A stretch of DNA of 64,000 nucleotides from Ignavibacteriota bacterium. Lineage in GTDB: Bacteria; Bacteroidota; Ignavibacteria; Ignavibacteriales; Melioribacteraceae. The DNA lies in the NCBI GenBank assembly GCA_016708125.1, contig JADJGF010000001.1:372001-436000 (forward strand), read 5' to 3'. Position 1 is the first letter of the stretch; the number at the start of each line of letters is the position of its first letter. The translations under genes were made by a program, and so were the position numbers. Positions 9,487-17,078 of this stretch are shown in pieces. The notes under the pieces are model-generated. The model searched no databases and was not told where the DNA came from. It worked only from the letters and a program-made list of their open reading frames with translations.

Positions 9487-10621
9487 TCAAATCAACTTCA
9501 AGATTTCATTTATTTTACGAGAGATTGAGTTTTGTAGCAAAAAGGGATTTAATTTTGTGTGTTTATTTGTCAAGAGGATTTTAGTTTTCTTAGAGACAAC
9601 CGTAGAGTCTAAAATTCTTTGAAAAGGGGTTTTAGGCTGATCGTGTTTTTTGATAACTTGAGAGCCATCGCGAACTTTGGAAATAATTTTAGAAGAAGGA
9701 ATAAAGAAGTTAAAAAACAAAGACCATTCATTAGTAAAAATATCATTCATCAGCTCAACAATTTTAATATTATCGAAGCGATGATAACCAAAATATTGCC
9801 TGATGTGAGTCCAATTTTACCTTCAATATGTGCATTATCGTTTTTCATATAAGCTCGTGAACGAGTATAGTCAACCGGTTGTTTACGTTTCGTGAAGTAA
9901 GCCAATAGATGCCAGTTAAGAAATTCACCACCGTTATCAGAATCAAAACCAAGAACTTTGAAAGGGAGAGAATTCTCAATAGATTCAATAGCCTTAAAAG
10001 TTCCTTGTTGTCCTTTGCCCCATATAGCACGTGCTTCAGTCCATCCGGAGGCAATATCAACAGTGTTAACTGTATAGACAAAACTACCAGTAATCGAGTC
10101 TCCACAATGAGCTACGGTATCTGCTTCAATAAATCCCGGGGAACTCTCATCCCACTGGTTTGTTTTTATTGGAATTTGTTTTTTGATTAAAGAACCCGGT
10201 TTGGTTGTTGATAATCCTTTTTCTTAAATTTATTCCTAATCGGTTTTAAGAGTCGGTCTATTGTTGCTGGTGAAATTCTGAGAAGAAGTTTTCTATTTTC
10301 TTCTGTTAGTTCTCCCTCATAAAATGGAAGCCATAGTGGTATTGCATATTTTAATCTTTTTGAGCAAATAAGATTAGTTGATTTCCAAATATTCTTTAAT
10401 GCTGCTATTATCTCATTGTGAGCAAATTTTTTCTTTCTGCCGGCTTTTTTCTTTGGGGTTCCTTTTATTTCTTTTTTATTCAATACCCTTATTATATATT
10501 TTCTATTATATCCACAAGTAGTGCATATTTCATAAAGAAGTTTCTGTTTTTCTGCCTTATTTGAACTTAAATATCTTGCTCGTATAGCTGCAATATACTC
10601 TTGTTTCGACTTTTTGCTCAT
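9487..10621 (-). pseudogene. IS transposase (rve/DDE integrase type) with two frameshifts
   Basis: Three segments in two frame changes reconstruct one protein of about 380 residues. Segment 1 (10621 to about 10220) has the N-terminal HTH region (YIAAIRARYL ... CGYNRKYIIRVLN) and the family motif SPATIDRLLKP. Segment 2 (about 10219 to 9815) begins GLSTTKPGSLIKKQIPIKT and carries the acidic residues in GFIEADTVAH and GFDSDNGGEF plus the Glu in NDNAHIE. Segment 3 (about 9815 to 9487) continues NWTHIRQYFGYHRFDN to the end. Each junction is restored by a -1 shift, at an A5 run (T5 at 10218-10222 on plus) and an A4 run (9815-9818). All catalytic residues remain readable, so the damage looks recent or is a sequencing artefact. 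Confidence 0.85.
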
Positions 10622-10638
10622 AATATTTCCGCTTTTTT

Positions 10639-10661
10639 CGGTTACTTATATTATGAGGCAA
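10639..10661 (-). repeat. Right terminal inverted repeat of the IS
   Basis: Read on the minus strand it starts TTGCCTCA and contains AAGTAACCG, matching the left end. It lies just upstream of the transposase start. Confidence 0.75.
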
Positions 10662-10681
10662 CGTATTGTTTTCCTAATTAA

Positions 10682-10707
10682 CTTCGGTTACTTTAATTGT
10701 GAGTCAA
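10682..10707 (-). repeat. Extra outer copy of the IS right end
   Basis: Read on the minus strand it starts TTGACTCA and ends AGTAACCGAAG. It matches the inner end at 21 of 26 positions, displaced 46 bases outward. It may be a second transposase-binding site or the remnant of another copy. Confidence 0.7.
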
Positions 10708-10738
10708 TTCGTTGTTAAAAGTTGTATAACTTTTTGTA

Positions 10739-10766
10739 TTGATATAAAAATTATTTCTTATATATT
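10739..10766 (+). promoter_or_regulatory. Probable ilvE promoter
   Basis: TTGATA is followed after 16 bases by TATATT, about 50 bases upstream of the ilvE ATG. It lies just outside the IS end region. Confidence 0.45.
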
Positions 10767-10814
10767 ATCGTTAAAATTATAAAACTTCTACAAATTTTAG
10801 ATTAGGTGAAAATT

Positions 10815-11882
10815 ATGTCAGAAATCAATTACTTAGAAATTGAACAAACAACAGATGTAAAAATTCCGGATAATTTAGTTTTCGGTAAAAATTTTAGTAC
10901 TCATTATTTTGAAATGGATTACGAAACCGGAAAAGGTTGGTATAATCCAACAATTAAAAAATTTGGAAATTTTCAAATATCCCCCGCAGCTTTAGTTTTT
11001 CATTATGGACAAGCAATTTTTGAAGGCTTGAAAGCATATAAACATGCAGATGGAAAAATTGCACTTTTTAGACCAGATGAAAATGTGAAAAGAATGAACC
11101 GCTCAGCCACAAGATTATGCATGCCGGAATTGGATATGGATTTGGCATTAACTGCTTTGAAAGAACTCGTAAAATTAGAACACGAGTGGATTCCTACAAA
11201 ACCCGGACATTCATTATATATTCGTCCTTTAATGTTTGCTTGCGATCCATATATTGGTGTCAAAGCTGGCGATCAATTTAAATTTATGATTATGTTAAGC
11301 CCAGTTGGCCCATATTATCCCGAAGGTTTTAAACCGGTTCCAATTTTAACAACGGATAAATATGTTAGAGCTGTTCGTAAAGGAATTGGCGATTGCAAAA
11401 CTGCCGGAAATTATGCGGCAAGTTTATTAGCTCAACGTGAAGCAAAGAAAGAAGGATATTCCCAAGTATTATGGCTTGATGGAATTCATCAAAAATTTAT
11501 TGAAGAAGTTGGAACAATGAACATTTTTATTCAATTTAAAGATGAAGTTGTAACACCAAATTTAAGCGGATCAATTTTACCCGGAATTACTAGAATGTCA
11601 GTAGTTGATATTTTGAAAGATTGGGGCTACAATATGAACGAAAGACAAATTTCTATTGATGAAGTTGTTGATGGTTACAAAAATGGAAATTTAGTTGAAT
11701 TATTCGGAACCGGAACAGCTGCAATTATTTCATCTATCAGTAAACTAAAATACAACGAAAACATATTGCAATTCAGCGATGAAAATGCCGGTGTACTTGG
11801 AACGAAATTGTACGAAGAAATTTTAGGAATTCAATACGGCGAAAGAGAAGATAAATTTGGCTGGCTGGATTATATAGATTAA
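10815..11882 (+). CDS. ilvE: Branched-chain amino acid aminotransferase
   Basis: This enzyme transfers the amino group between glutamate and the keto acids of leucine, isoleucine and valine, using PLP (fold type IV). Signatures are FHYGQAIFEGLKAY, LYIRPLMFA, CKTAGNYAASLLAQ with the PLP Lys in the expected place, EEVGTMNIF and ELFGTGTAAII near the end. The length (355 residues) fits the larger, eukaryote-like class. I chose the ATG at 10815 because AGGTG lies six bases upstream; an in-frame GTG at 10806 overlaps that ribosome binding site. It is monocistronic: a promoter candidate lies upstream and a hairpin with a T-run downstream. Confidence 0.95.
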   Translation: MSEINYLEIEQTTDVKIPDNLVFGKNFSTHYFEMDYETGKGWYNPTIKKFGNFQISPAALVFHYGQAIFEGLKAYKHADGKIALFRPDENVKRMNRSATRLCMPELDMDLALTALKELVKLEHEWIPTKPGHSLYIRPLMFACDPYIGVKAGDQFKFMIMLSPVGPYYPEGFKPVPILTTDKYVRAVRKGIGDCKTAGNYAASLLAQREAKKEGYSQVLWLDGIHQKFIEEVGTMNIFIQFKDEVVTPNLSGSILPGITRMSVVDILKDWGYNMNERQISIDEVVDGYKNGNLVELFGTGTAAIISSISKLKYNENILQFSDENAGVLGTKLYEEILGIQYGEREDKFGWLDYID

Positions 11883-11919
11883 GCTTAACATCACTCTTAG
11901 ATAAATTATTTTTTTAGTC

Positions 11920-11949
11920 ATGCCGAACTCGTTTCGGCATCTTTTTTTA
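11920..11949 (+). terminator. Terminator after ilvE
   Basis: ATGCCGAA, a five-base loop and TTCGGCAT are followed by CTTTTTTT. The GTCATGCCGAACTCG form resembles widespread REP-like palindromes and may have been co-opted as a terminator. Confidence 0.88.
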
Positions 11950-11997
11950 TTAGATATCAGAATTTATTTTCGGAATAACAACTTTGTAAATTAATTA

Positions 11998-12498
11998 CTA
12001 AACAATTTTTAAATACAAATATTTTGCATCATCCGGCGCGTAAAAATCTTTAAGAACAGCTTCTTCATTATAATCACAAGATAAATAAAATTTACGAGTA
12101 GAAATATATTGTTCCCTTCCCGAGGTTTCTACATAAATTCTGTTTCCGCCTAAATTTGAAATAGCATTTTCACTTTCTGTTAAAAGAATTTTACCTAATC
12201 CAAAATTTTGATAATCTTTATGAACCGCAATCCAATAAAGATCAAAACTAAATTTTGTTGCCGGTATTGGTCCAAAACACGAATAGCCAACTGTCTTTTC
12301 ATCAATTTCTAAAAATAAAAAATGATAACCGCTTTCAATTCCTTTTTGCAATCTTTCTTCTATTAATTCAACTGCAATATTTACTTCATCATCAGAAAAA
12401 AAACCGGTTGATGAAACAATTTCTCTAATGTTAGCTGGATCTTCTTTTTTTACAAAATCTCTAATTAAATAACTTATTTTAACTTTTTCTGTTTTCAT
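11998..12498 (-). CDS. GNAT-family N-acetyltransferase
   Basis: A single GNAT domain spans the protein: GYSCFGPIP and FDLYWIAVHKDYQNFGLGKILL give the acetyl-CoA pyrophosphate loop (Q-N-F-G-L-G-K), and YVETSGREQYISTRKFYLSCDY the C-terminal part. It should transfer an acetyl group from acetyl-CoA to an amine. It is the last gene of the minus-strand unit with the aminomutase-family enzyme and two ATP-grasp ligases, 90 bases behind the second ligase. A REP-like palindrome occupies the gap. By analogy with the ablA/ablB pathway, in which beta-lysine is N-acetylated, a product containing a beta-amino acid is a plausible substrate (inference). The protein is shorter than AblB as I recall it. Confidence 0.88.
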   Translation of the reverse strand: MKTEKVKISYLIRDFVKKEDPANIREIVSSTGFFSDDEVNIAVELIEERLQKGIESGYHFLFLEIDEKTVGYSCFGPIPATKFSFDLYWIAVHKDYQNFGLGKILLTESENAISNLGGNRIYVETSGREQYISTRKFYLSCDYNEEAVLKDFYAPDDAKYLYLKIV

Positions 12499-12518
12499 AA
12501 ATTTTTCTTTTTAATTTA

Positions 12519-12584
12519 TCATTCCTACGAAATTGGGTTCCATTTTAATCTAAATAGATTCCCGATAAAAGCATTCGGGAATGA
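12519..12584. repeat. REP-like imperfect palindrome
   Basis: The outer arms TCATTCC and GGAATGA are inverted. An inner hairpin ATTCCCGA/TCGGGAAT (about 12558-12582) lies at its right end. It sits between two genes of one operon. No T-run follows, so it is not an obvious terminator; it may influence mRNA stability. Confidence 0.65.
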
Positions 12585-12588
12585 TGTT

Positions 12589-13572
12589 TTATAATAAAAT
12601 ATGTTTTATTGTTGAGTGTAAAATAACTTCAACCATTTTTGTATAATCCCAACCAAGTTTTTCACAAGCTGCATAAAATCCGCTATCGGGAGAAATGCAC
12701 GGATTTACATTTATTTCCAAAACATAAACATTATTATTTTTATCAACTCTGTAATCAACGCGCGCATAACCATTTAGCTGAAATTTTTCCCAACATTGAA
12801 TTGTTACTTTTCTAAGTTTCTCAAAGAGATTTTTATCATCTTCGTTATTTTCAAAATTTCTTACTGAATGAGAATATTCGAAAGATTCTTCATTCCACTT
12901 TGCATCATAATTTACAATTTTTGGTTTATCTTTTGGATAGTCTTCAAATTTAATTTCTGCAATTGGCAAAACTTGCGGTCCATTTTCCGTTTCCAGAATT
13001 GAAATATTAAATTCTCTTCCATCAATAAATTCTTCGACAAAACATTCGCCATATTTTTTTATTCGATTTGATAATTCTTCATCTAACTTTTTATTATCAA
13101 AAATTACTGAAGTATCATCAAGTCCTACCGAAGCATCTTCAAAAATTGGTTTAATTATGCAAGGAGTATGAAAATTTATTTTTTCAAAATTATTATTTGA
13201 TGCAAACCATTTTGGAGTTGGAATTTCGTACAAATCGAATAACTTTTTTGTGAAAACTTTATTTGTTGTTACATAAAGCGATTCTGAATTTCCGCCGGTG
13301 AAAGGGATTTTCAATTTTTCTAAAATTACGGGAATAAAATGTAAATATTTTTCAACACCATTAATTGCTTCAACTAAATTAAAAACCAAGTCTGGTTTAT
13401 ATTGATGTAGAAAGTTTTCAAACATTTCAAGATTTAAATCAACACCAAATTTTTCCGTTGAATGACCTAATTCTATTAAGGATTTTTCAACTGCATTAAC
13501 TTGATCAAGAACATCTAAATCATCTGCGGCATTTTTTTCTGATGGAAGATTATAAACAATTAAAACTTTCAT
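12589..13572 (-). CDS. D-Ala-D-Ala-ligase-like ATP-grasp enzyme (second ligase of the operon)
   Basis: The fold is that of the Ddl-type ATP-grasp ligases. The N-terminal Rossmann-like part is MKVLIVYNLPSEKN, followed by DLVFNLVEAINGVEKYLHFIPVILEKLKIPFTGG. An ATP-binding segment (CIIKPIFEDASVGLDD), VEEFIDGREFNISIL and the metal-binding end VLEINVNPCISPDSGF follow. Such enzymes join a carboxylate, as acyl phosphate, to an amine. The usual second-site loop of true Ddl is not recognisable, and no mur gene is nearby, so peptidoglycan D-Ala-D-Ala is unlikely to be its product (inference). It lies 11 bases after its paralogue and is clearly divergent from it, suggesting different acceptor or donor choice. 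Confidence 0.85.
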   Translation of the reverse strand: MKVLIVYNLPSEKNAADDLDVLDQVNAVEKSLIELGHSTEKFGVDLNLEMFENFLHQYKPDLVFNLVEAINGVEKYLHFIPVILEKLKIPFTGGNSESLYVTTNKVFTKKLFDLYEIPTPKWFASNNNFEKINFHTPCIIKPIFEDASVGLDDTSVIFDNKKLDEELSNRIKKYGECFVEEFIDGREFNISILETENGPQVLPIAEIKFEDYPKDKPKIVNYDAKWNEESFEYSHSVRNFENNEDDKNLFEKLRKVTIQCWEKFQLNGYARVDYRVDKNNNVYVLEINVNPCISPDSGFYAACEKLGWDYTKMVEVILHSTIKHILL

Positions 13573-13583
13573 TTGGGGGAAAT

Positions 13584-14579
13584 TTATTTTGCAGAAATAT
13601 TTTTTATTTTAATTCTTTCAGATGCGCTTTCAACAATCCAATTAAGTAAAGTTTTATATTCAATTTTTTTCATATTACAAATAATTGGTAAATCAGAATG
13701 TGTCGGATGAATTCCAGCAAGCGGATTTAATTCAATAATATTTGGAATTCCATTTCTATCAATTCTAACATCAACTCGACCCGCATCTCTGCACCCTAAA
13801 CCTTTCCAAGCATCAAGAACAAATTTCTCAGCTTTCTTCACAACTTTATCATTCACTATTTTATAATTAATTTTTCCTTGCCAATCTTCTTTATTAGCAT
13901 AAGAATACGCATCCGGTTCTGCAGAATCTAAAAGTATAACTTCCATCGATCCAATAACCTTTGCATTTTCACCGGTTCCAACAACACCAGTTGTAAATTC
14001 TCTTCCCGGTAAAAATTCTTCAACTAAAACCGGTTGTTTGAAAGTTGTGAGTAAATTTTCGCAAACTTCAAAAAGTTCTTTTTTATTTCTGATTTTAGAT
14101 TTTGAGGAAATTCCTTTTCCGGTACCTTCCGCGTTGGGTTTTGCAAATAACGGATATTTTAATTTTACTTTTTTAACATCATCAATTTTGTGAACTTCAA
14201 AAAAATTTGGAGTTGGTATTCCTAAATCACGCAAAACTCTTTTTGTCATTCCCTTGTGAAGTGTAAGAGATAAAACTAACGGATCAGAAAAAGTATATGG
14301 GATGTTGTAAGCATCAAGAATGGCAGGGACTTGTGCTTCCCTGCCAATTCCTCTTAAGCCTTCTGCAATATTAAAAACTAAATCCCAAGTTTTACCTTTA
14401 TTTAGTTTTTTTGTAAGATCCCAAATATTACCAATTCTTTCAGTTGTATGACCCAATTCTTTTAAAGTATTATCAATTGCCGAAATTGTACTCTCTTTAT
14501 CAAATTCAGCAGTTTCTTCTTCACCAAAACCAAGTTTTAAATATTGATCGCGAAGATCAAAAGTAATTCCAATATTCAT
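13584..14579 (-). CDS. D-Ala-D-Ala-ligase-like ATP-grasp enzyme (first ligase of the operon)
   Basis: The 331 residues have the Ddl-like layout: MNIGITFDLRDQYL at the N-terminus, WDLVFNIAEGLRGIGREAQVPAILDAYNIPYTFSD, an ATP-binding KYPLFAKPNAEGTGKGIS, VEEFLPGREFTTGVVG and metal ligands in GRVDVRIDRNG ... IIELNPLAGIHPTHSDLP. The glycine-rich loop is intact, so it should be active. It follows the aminomutase gene after 22 bases and precedes the second ligase by 11, in one transcription unit. With two ligases the operon could build a tripeptide-like product or ligate two different partners. The substrate is unknown; annotation as plain D-Ala-D-Ala ligase would probably mislead. Confidence 0.85.
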   Translation of the reverse strand: MNIGITFDLRDQYLKLGFGEEETAEFDKESTISAIDNTLKELGHTTERIGNIWDLTKKLNKGKTWDLVFNIAEGLRGIGREAQVPAILDAYNIPYTFSDPLVLSLTLHKGMTKRVLRDLGIPTPNFFEVHKIDDVKKVKLKYPLFAKPNAEGTGKGISSKSKIRNKKELFEVCENLLTTFKQPVLVEEFLPGREFTTGVVGTGENAKVIGSMEVILLDSAEPDAYSYANKEDWQGKINYKIVNDKVVKKAEKFVLDAWKGLGCRDAGRVDVRIDRNGIPNIIELNPLAGIHPTHSDLPIICNMKKIEYKTLLNWIVESASERIKIKNISAK

Positions 14580-14601
14580 TTATTCGCAATTTACCTTTTA
14601 G

Positions 14602-15963
14602 TTATTGATGAATTTCTGATTCTTCATCATAATATTTAAAGATTTTCCCTTCATAATTTTTAAGTAAAATATAATTCCCTTCTCTACCTTGAAAATATTC
14701 AGGTAATAAAGGAATTTTTCCGCCTCCGCCAGGAGCATCTACAATATATTGAGGAACGGCATAACCGGAAGTATGACCACGTAATCCTTGTATCATTTCC
14801 AATCCTTTTGAAATTGGAGTTCTGAAATGTGCTGTACCCTGTACCGGATCGCACTGATATAAATAATAAGGTTTTACTCTTATTTTTAATAATCCTTGGT
14901 AGAGAGGTTTTAGAATATCAACTGAATCATTGACACCTTTCAATAATACAGTTTGACTTCCTAACGGAATTCCGGCATCAGCCAATCTTGAACAAGCTTC
15001 TTGAACTTCCGGAGTTAATTCATCCGGATGTGTAAAATGTATTGACATCCAAAGCGGATGATATTTCTTCAATATTTTTGTCAAAGCTGGAGTTATTCTT
15101 TGCGGAAGAACTACCGGAACTTTTGTTCCCATTCTAATAAATTCAACATGAGGAATTTTTCTTAAACGAGAAAGAAGCCATTCAATTTTATCATCAGCTA
15201 AAGTTAGTGGATCACCGCCGGAAATTAAAACATCTCTAATTTCTGGATGCGACTTTATATATTCAATTGCATTTTCCCATTGTTTGAGATCATGCTTGTA
15301 TTCTCCGCCGGGATTTCCAACCATTCTTGATCGAGTACAATATCTACAATAAACTGAACAAAAACCAGTTGCTAAAAATAAAACTCGGTCTGGATATCTA
15401 TGTACTATGCCTTTCACCGGTGAATCGCCTTCTTCATTTAATGGATCGGCAGCTTCTCCGGGTGAAAGAATTTCTTCATCTTTAACCATAATTACAGTTC
15501 GTCTTAATGGCTGATTTTCATCCATTCCATCAATTAAACTTGCGTAATATGGAGTAATTGCAAAAGGTAAAGGACCTCTATGAGCAAGAATTCCTTCTTT
15601 TTCATCATTAGAAAGAGTAATTATTCTTTCTAATTTTTCAATTGTTCTAATTCTGTTGCTAACTTGCCAATGCCAGTCATTCCATTGTTCATTTGTAATA
15701 GTCGGATAAAATTTTTTACGAAATGATTGACTTTTTTTACTTATAGGAAAAAGTAATCTACTGACAACACTTAGGGTTGTCTCTTCGTTTTTGGTTTTTT
15801 GTTTCTGGGTTAATTTGCTGTTAAGCTTTTCCGATAAGGTGCTGGTATTAGTTATTGAGGTTTTTGTTTGAATATTTATTGGTGAAACTTCCACTGAAGT
15901 CTCGAGAGAATAAGCCGAACTCGGAGGCTCGTCTTTCTCCCCAAAAAGTTGCAATTCTTCCAT
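14602..15963 (-). CDS. kamA: KamA-family radical SAM 2,3-aminomutase (lysine 2,3-aminomutase-like)
   Basis: KamA enzymes use a [4Fe-4S] cluster, S-adenosylmethionine and PLP to move an alpha-amino group to the beta carbon. The cluster motif CSVYCRYC is at C202/C206/C209, SGGDPL follows at about 249, and the PLP lysine sits in DAPGGGGKIP (K416). The core begins at about residue 92 (WNDWHWQVSNRI). The first 80 residues are Ser/Thr-rich and look disordered, longer than usual. At 453 residues it is larger than EpmB, the EF-P lysine aminomutase. Lysine is the likeliest substrate, but glutamate 2,3-aminomutases belong to the same family and I could not align the specificity residues reliably. It is the first gene of a four-gene unit, with AGAGG upstream of the ATG. 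Confidence 0.9.
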   Translation of the reverse strand: MEELQLFGEKDEPPSSAYSLETSVEVSPINIQTKTSITNTSTLSEKLNSKLTQKQKTKNEETTLSVVSRLLFPISKKSQSFRKKFYPTITNEQWNDWHWQVSNRIRTIEKLERIITLSNDEKEGILAHRGPLPFAITPYYASLIDGMDENQPLRRTVIMVKDEEILSPGEAADPLNEEGDSPVKGIVHRYPDRVLFLATGFCSVYCRYCTRSRMVGNPGGEYKHDLKQWENAIEYIKSHPEIRDVLISGGDPLTLADDKIEWLLSRLRKIPHVEFIRMGTKVPVVLPQRITPALTKILKKYHPLWMSIHFTHPDELTPEVQEACSRLADAGIPLGSQTVLLKGVNDSVDILKPLYQGLLKIRVKPYYLYQCDPVQGTAHFRTPISKGLEMIQGLRGHTSGYAVPQYIVDAPGGGGKIPLLPEYFQGREGNYILLKNYEGKIFKYYDEESEIHQ

Positions 15964-16066
15964 TGACTGTATCTTTCCTCTCTGAGAAATTTGTTGTAAA
16001 ATAATTGTTATTTAAAGAATAATAAATCATCGAAAATTTTAATTATTTATAAAAAATTGCTGCGAT

Positions 16067-16095
16067 ACATAACATAAAAAAAATGTAATTGTCAA
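16067..16095 (-). promoter_or_regulatory. Probable promoter of the aminomutase/ATP-grasp operon
   Basis: On the minus strand TTGACA is separated by 17 bases from TTATGT. It lies back-to-back with the lexA promoter and leaves a leader of about 100 bases before the aminomutase gene. Confidence 0.5.
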
Positions 16096-16129
16096 TATAA
16101 ATCTTCGAAAATTTAAATATTTTTTTTAC

Positions 16130-16160
16130 TTGACAAGTGCTCGTTTGTTCACTATTTTTG
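16130..16160 (+). promoter_or_regulatory. lexA promoter
   Basis: TTGACA is followed after 17 bases by TATTTT. The same bases read TTG, 20 bases, TATTTTTG, fitting the Bacteroidota -33/-7 form (TTG and TAnnTTTG). Confidence 0.65.
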
Positions 16161-16180
16161 TAGTGTACAAAATAACACTA
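16150..16180 (+). promoter_or_regulatory. Candidate LexA operator(s)
   Basis: TAGTGTACAAAATAACACTA (16161-16180) is an inverted repeat of TAGTGT with an 8-base spacer. It shares its left half-site with CACTA-N6-TAGTG (about 16150-16165), and an AGTG at 16136 adds a further half-site. The array overlaps the -10 element and ends at the ribosome binding site, as expected for an autorepressed lexA. The binding motif is inferred only from position and symmetry. Confidence 0.6.
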
Positions 16181-16189
16181 GAGGTTTAG

Positions 16190-16816
16190 TTGACTGAACG
16201 ACAAAATAATATTCTCAACTTCATAAAAGATTTTGTTGATACAAATGGATTTCCACCTTCTTATAGAGAAATTGGAAGTCATTTTAATATCAGCAGCACA
16301 TTCGGCGTTAAACGTCATCTTGATGCTTTAGTGAAAAAGGGATATTTAAATGTATTTACAAATTCCAATAGATCAATTAATTTAACTGAAAAATCGGAAA
16401 TCCTTTTTAATAAAAAAAAGGAAAATAATTCGGTTGAAATTCCAATGCTGGGAAAAGTTGCTGCTGGTTATCCGGTTCTATCAGATCAAAATATAGATGG
16501 AACTTTGCTTATTGATGCAAGTCTAATTAAGAAAGGTTTTAAGTATTTTGGGTTAAAAGTCCGCGGTGAAAGTATGATTGATGATGGAATTTTAGAAGGT
16601 GATACCGTAATTGTAAAAGAACAAAATGATGCAATAAATAATGATATTGTTATCGCAATGCTCGATAATGATACTACGGTAAAAAGATATTATAAAAAGA
16701 ATGATCGAATTGAATTAATTCCGGCAAATAAAGATTTTAATCCAATAGTTGTTAAAAGAAAAAATGATTTTTCAATTTTGGGTAAAGTTGTTGCTGTATT
16801 TAGAACTTATAATTAA
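16190..16816 (+). CDS. lexA: LexA repressor
   Basis: LexA represses SOS genes and is inactivated by RecA-stimulated self-cleavage. The N-terminal winged helix is at residues 1-65 (RQNNILNFIKDFVDTNGFPPSYREIG). The cleavage site is A92-G93 in VAAGYP, with catalytic S128 (RGESM) and K165 (TTVKRY). All are intact, so it should be cleavable. The 208-residue length is normal. The start is a TTG at 16190, supported by AGAGG six bases upstream and by the family N-terminus. The promoter carries nested palindromes that probably bind LexA itself. Two small genes follow within 20 bases each and may share its control. Confidence 0.95.
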   Translation: MTERQNNILNFIKDFVDTNGFPPSYREIGSHFNISSTFGVKRHLDALVKKGYLNVFTNSNRSINLTEKSEILFNKKKENNSVEIPMLGKVAAGYPVLSDQNIDGTLLIDASLIKKGFKYFGLKVRGESMIDDGILEGDTVIVKEQNDAINNDIVIAMLDNDTTVKRYYKKNDRIELIPANKDFNPIVVKRKNDFSILGKVVAVFRTYN

Positions 16817-16824
16817 GGGGAAAA

Positions 16825-17064
16825 ATGAAAACAGAAATTTTTAACTCAGCTATAAACCAAAGAAGAAGATTGAAATTCCTATATAACTTAAATCAAGTTG
16901 AAGTTGAACCATATTATTTATCAAAAAATAAAAATGGAAATAAAGTTATTTACGGAAGAGTTAACACTTCAAACGAAATTAAAATGTTTGAGTTTAATAA
17001 AATTTTCAATATTAAAATTTTGGGCAAATCAAAATTTTCTCCCATAATTCCAATCTTAAATTAG
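16825..17064 (+). CDS. Small WYL-domain-like protein
   Basis: The 79-residue protein starts 9 bases after lexA behind GGGG-rich DNA. AINQRRRLKFLYN, VEVEPYYLSKNKNGNKVIYGRV and a final KMFEFNKIFNIKIL reproduce the strand order of a WYL domain (RRRLxFxY, then EPxxL, then FxxxRI). WYL domains bind ligands or nucleic acid in transcription regulators and DNA-damage or defence proteins. There is no DNA-binding HTH here; it is the stand-alone minimal form. The WYL assignment is by eye. Position directly after lexA suggests a role in, or regulation by, the SOS response (inference). Confidence 0.65.
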   Translation: MKTEIFNSAINQRRRLKFLYNLNQVEVEPYYLSKNKNGNKVIYGRVNTSNEIKMFEFNKIFNIKILGKSKFSPIIPILN

Positions 17065-17078
17065 TTTGGAGATTTGAT

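Larger units (their letters stand above)
9340..10661 (-). mobile_element. Insertion sequence with degenerate rve-type DDE transposase
   Basis: A decayed transposase gene on the minus strand is bounded by inverted ends beginning TTGCCTCA on each side (9340 and 10661 inward). The ends match over about 21 bases with two mismatches and one gap. The size is about 1.32 kb. The element separates mlaE from ilvE. No clear target duplication is visible; TATTGT occurs near both ends (9330-9335 and 10664-10669), but this would require asymmetric element ends. The IS family is not certain. Confidence 0.8.

Noticed and set aside
9619..10190. Plus-strand open frames across the IS
   Set aside because: The minus strand there encodes the conserved transposase with its catalytic residues; the plus frames are shadows.
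10210..10230. Programmed -1 frameshift of the IS transposase, as in IS3-type elements
   Set aside because: The site has only five A before G, not the A6G heptamer, and a second break further on in the catalytic region is not explained. Decay or a sequencing indel is simpler.
9330..10669. TATTGT at both IS flanks as a target duplication
   Set aside because: It would force asymmetric element ends (CCAG versus CG outside TTGCCTCA). A six-base match in AT-rich DNA is weak.
12589..14579. Plain D-alanine-D-alanine ligases for peptidoglycan
   Set aside because: Two divergent copies in an operon with an aminomutase-family enzyme and a GNAT, no mur or fts genes nearby, and no recognisable D-Ala second-site loop.
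14602..15963. EpmB, the EF-P lysine aminomutase
   Set aside because: It is over 100 residues longer than EpmB and is not next to epmA or efp; its context is ligases and an acetyltransferase.
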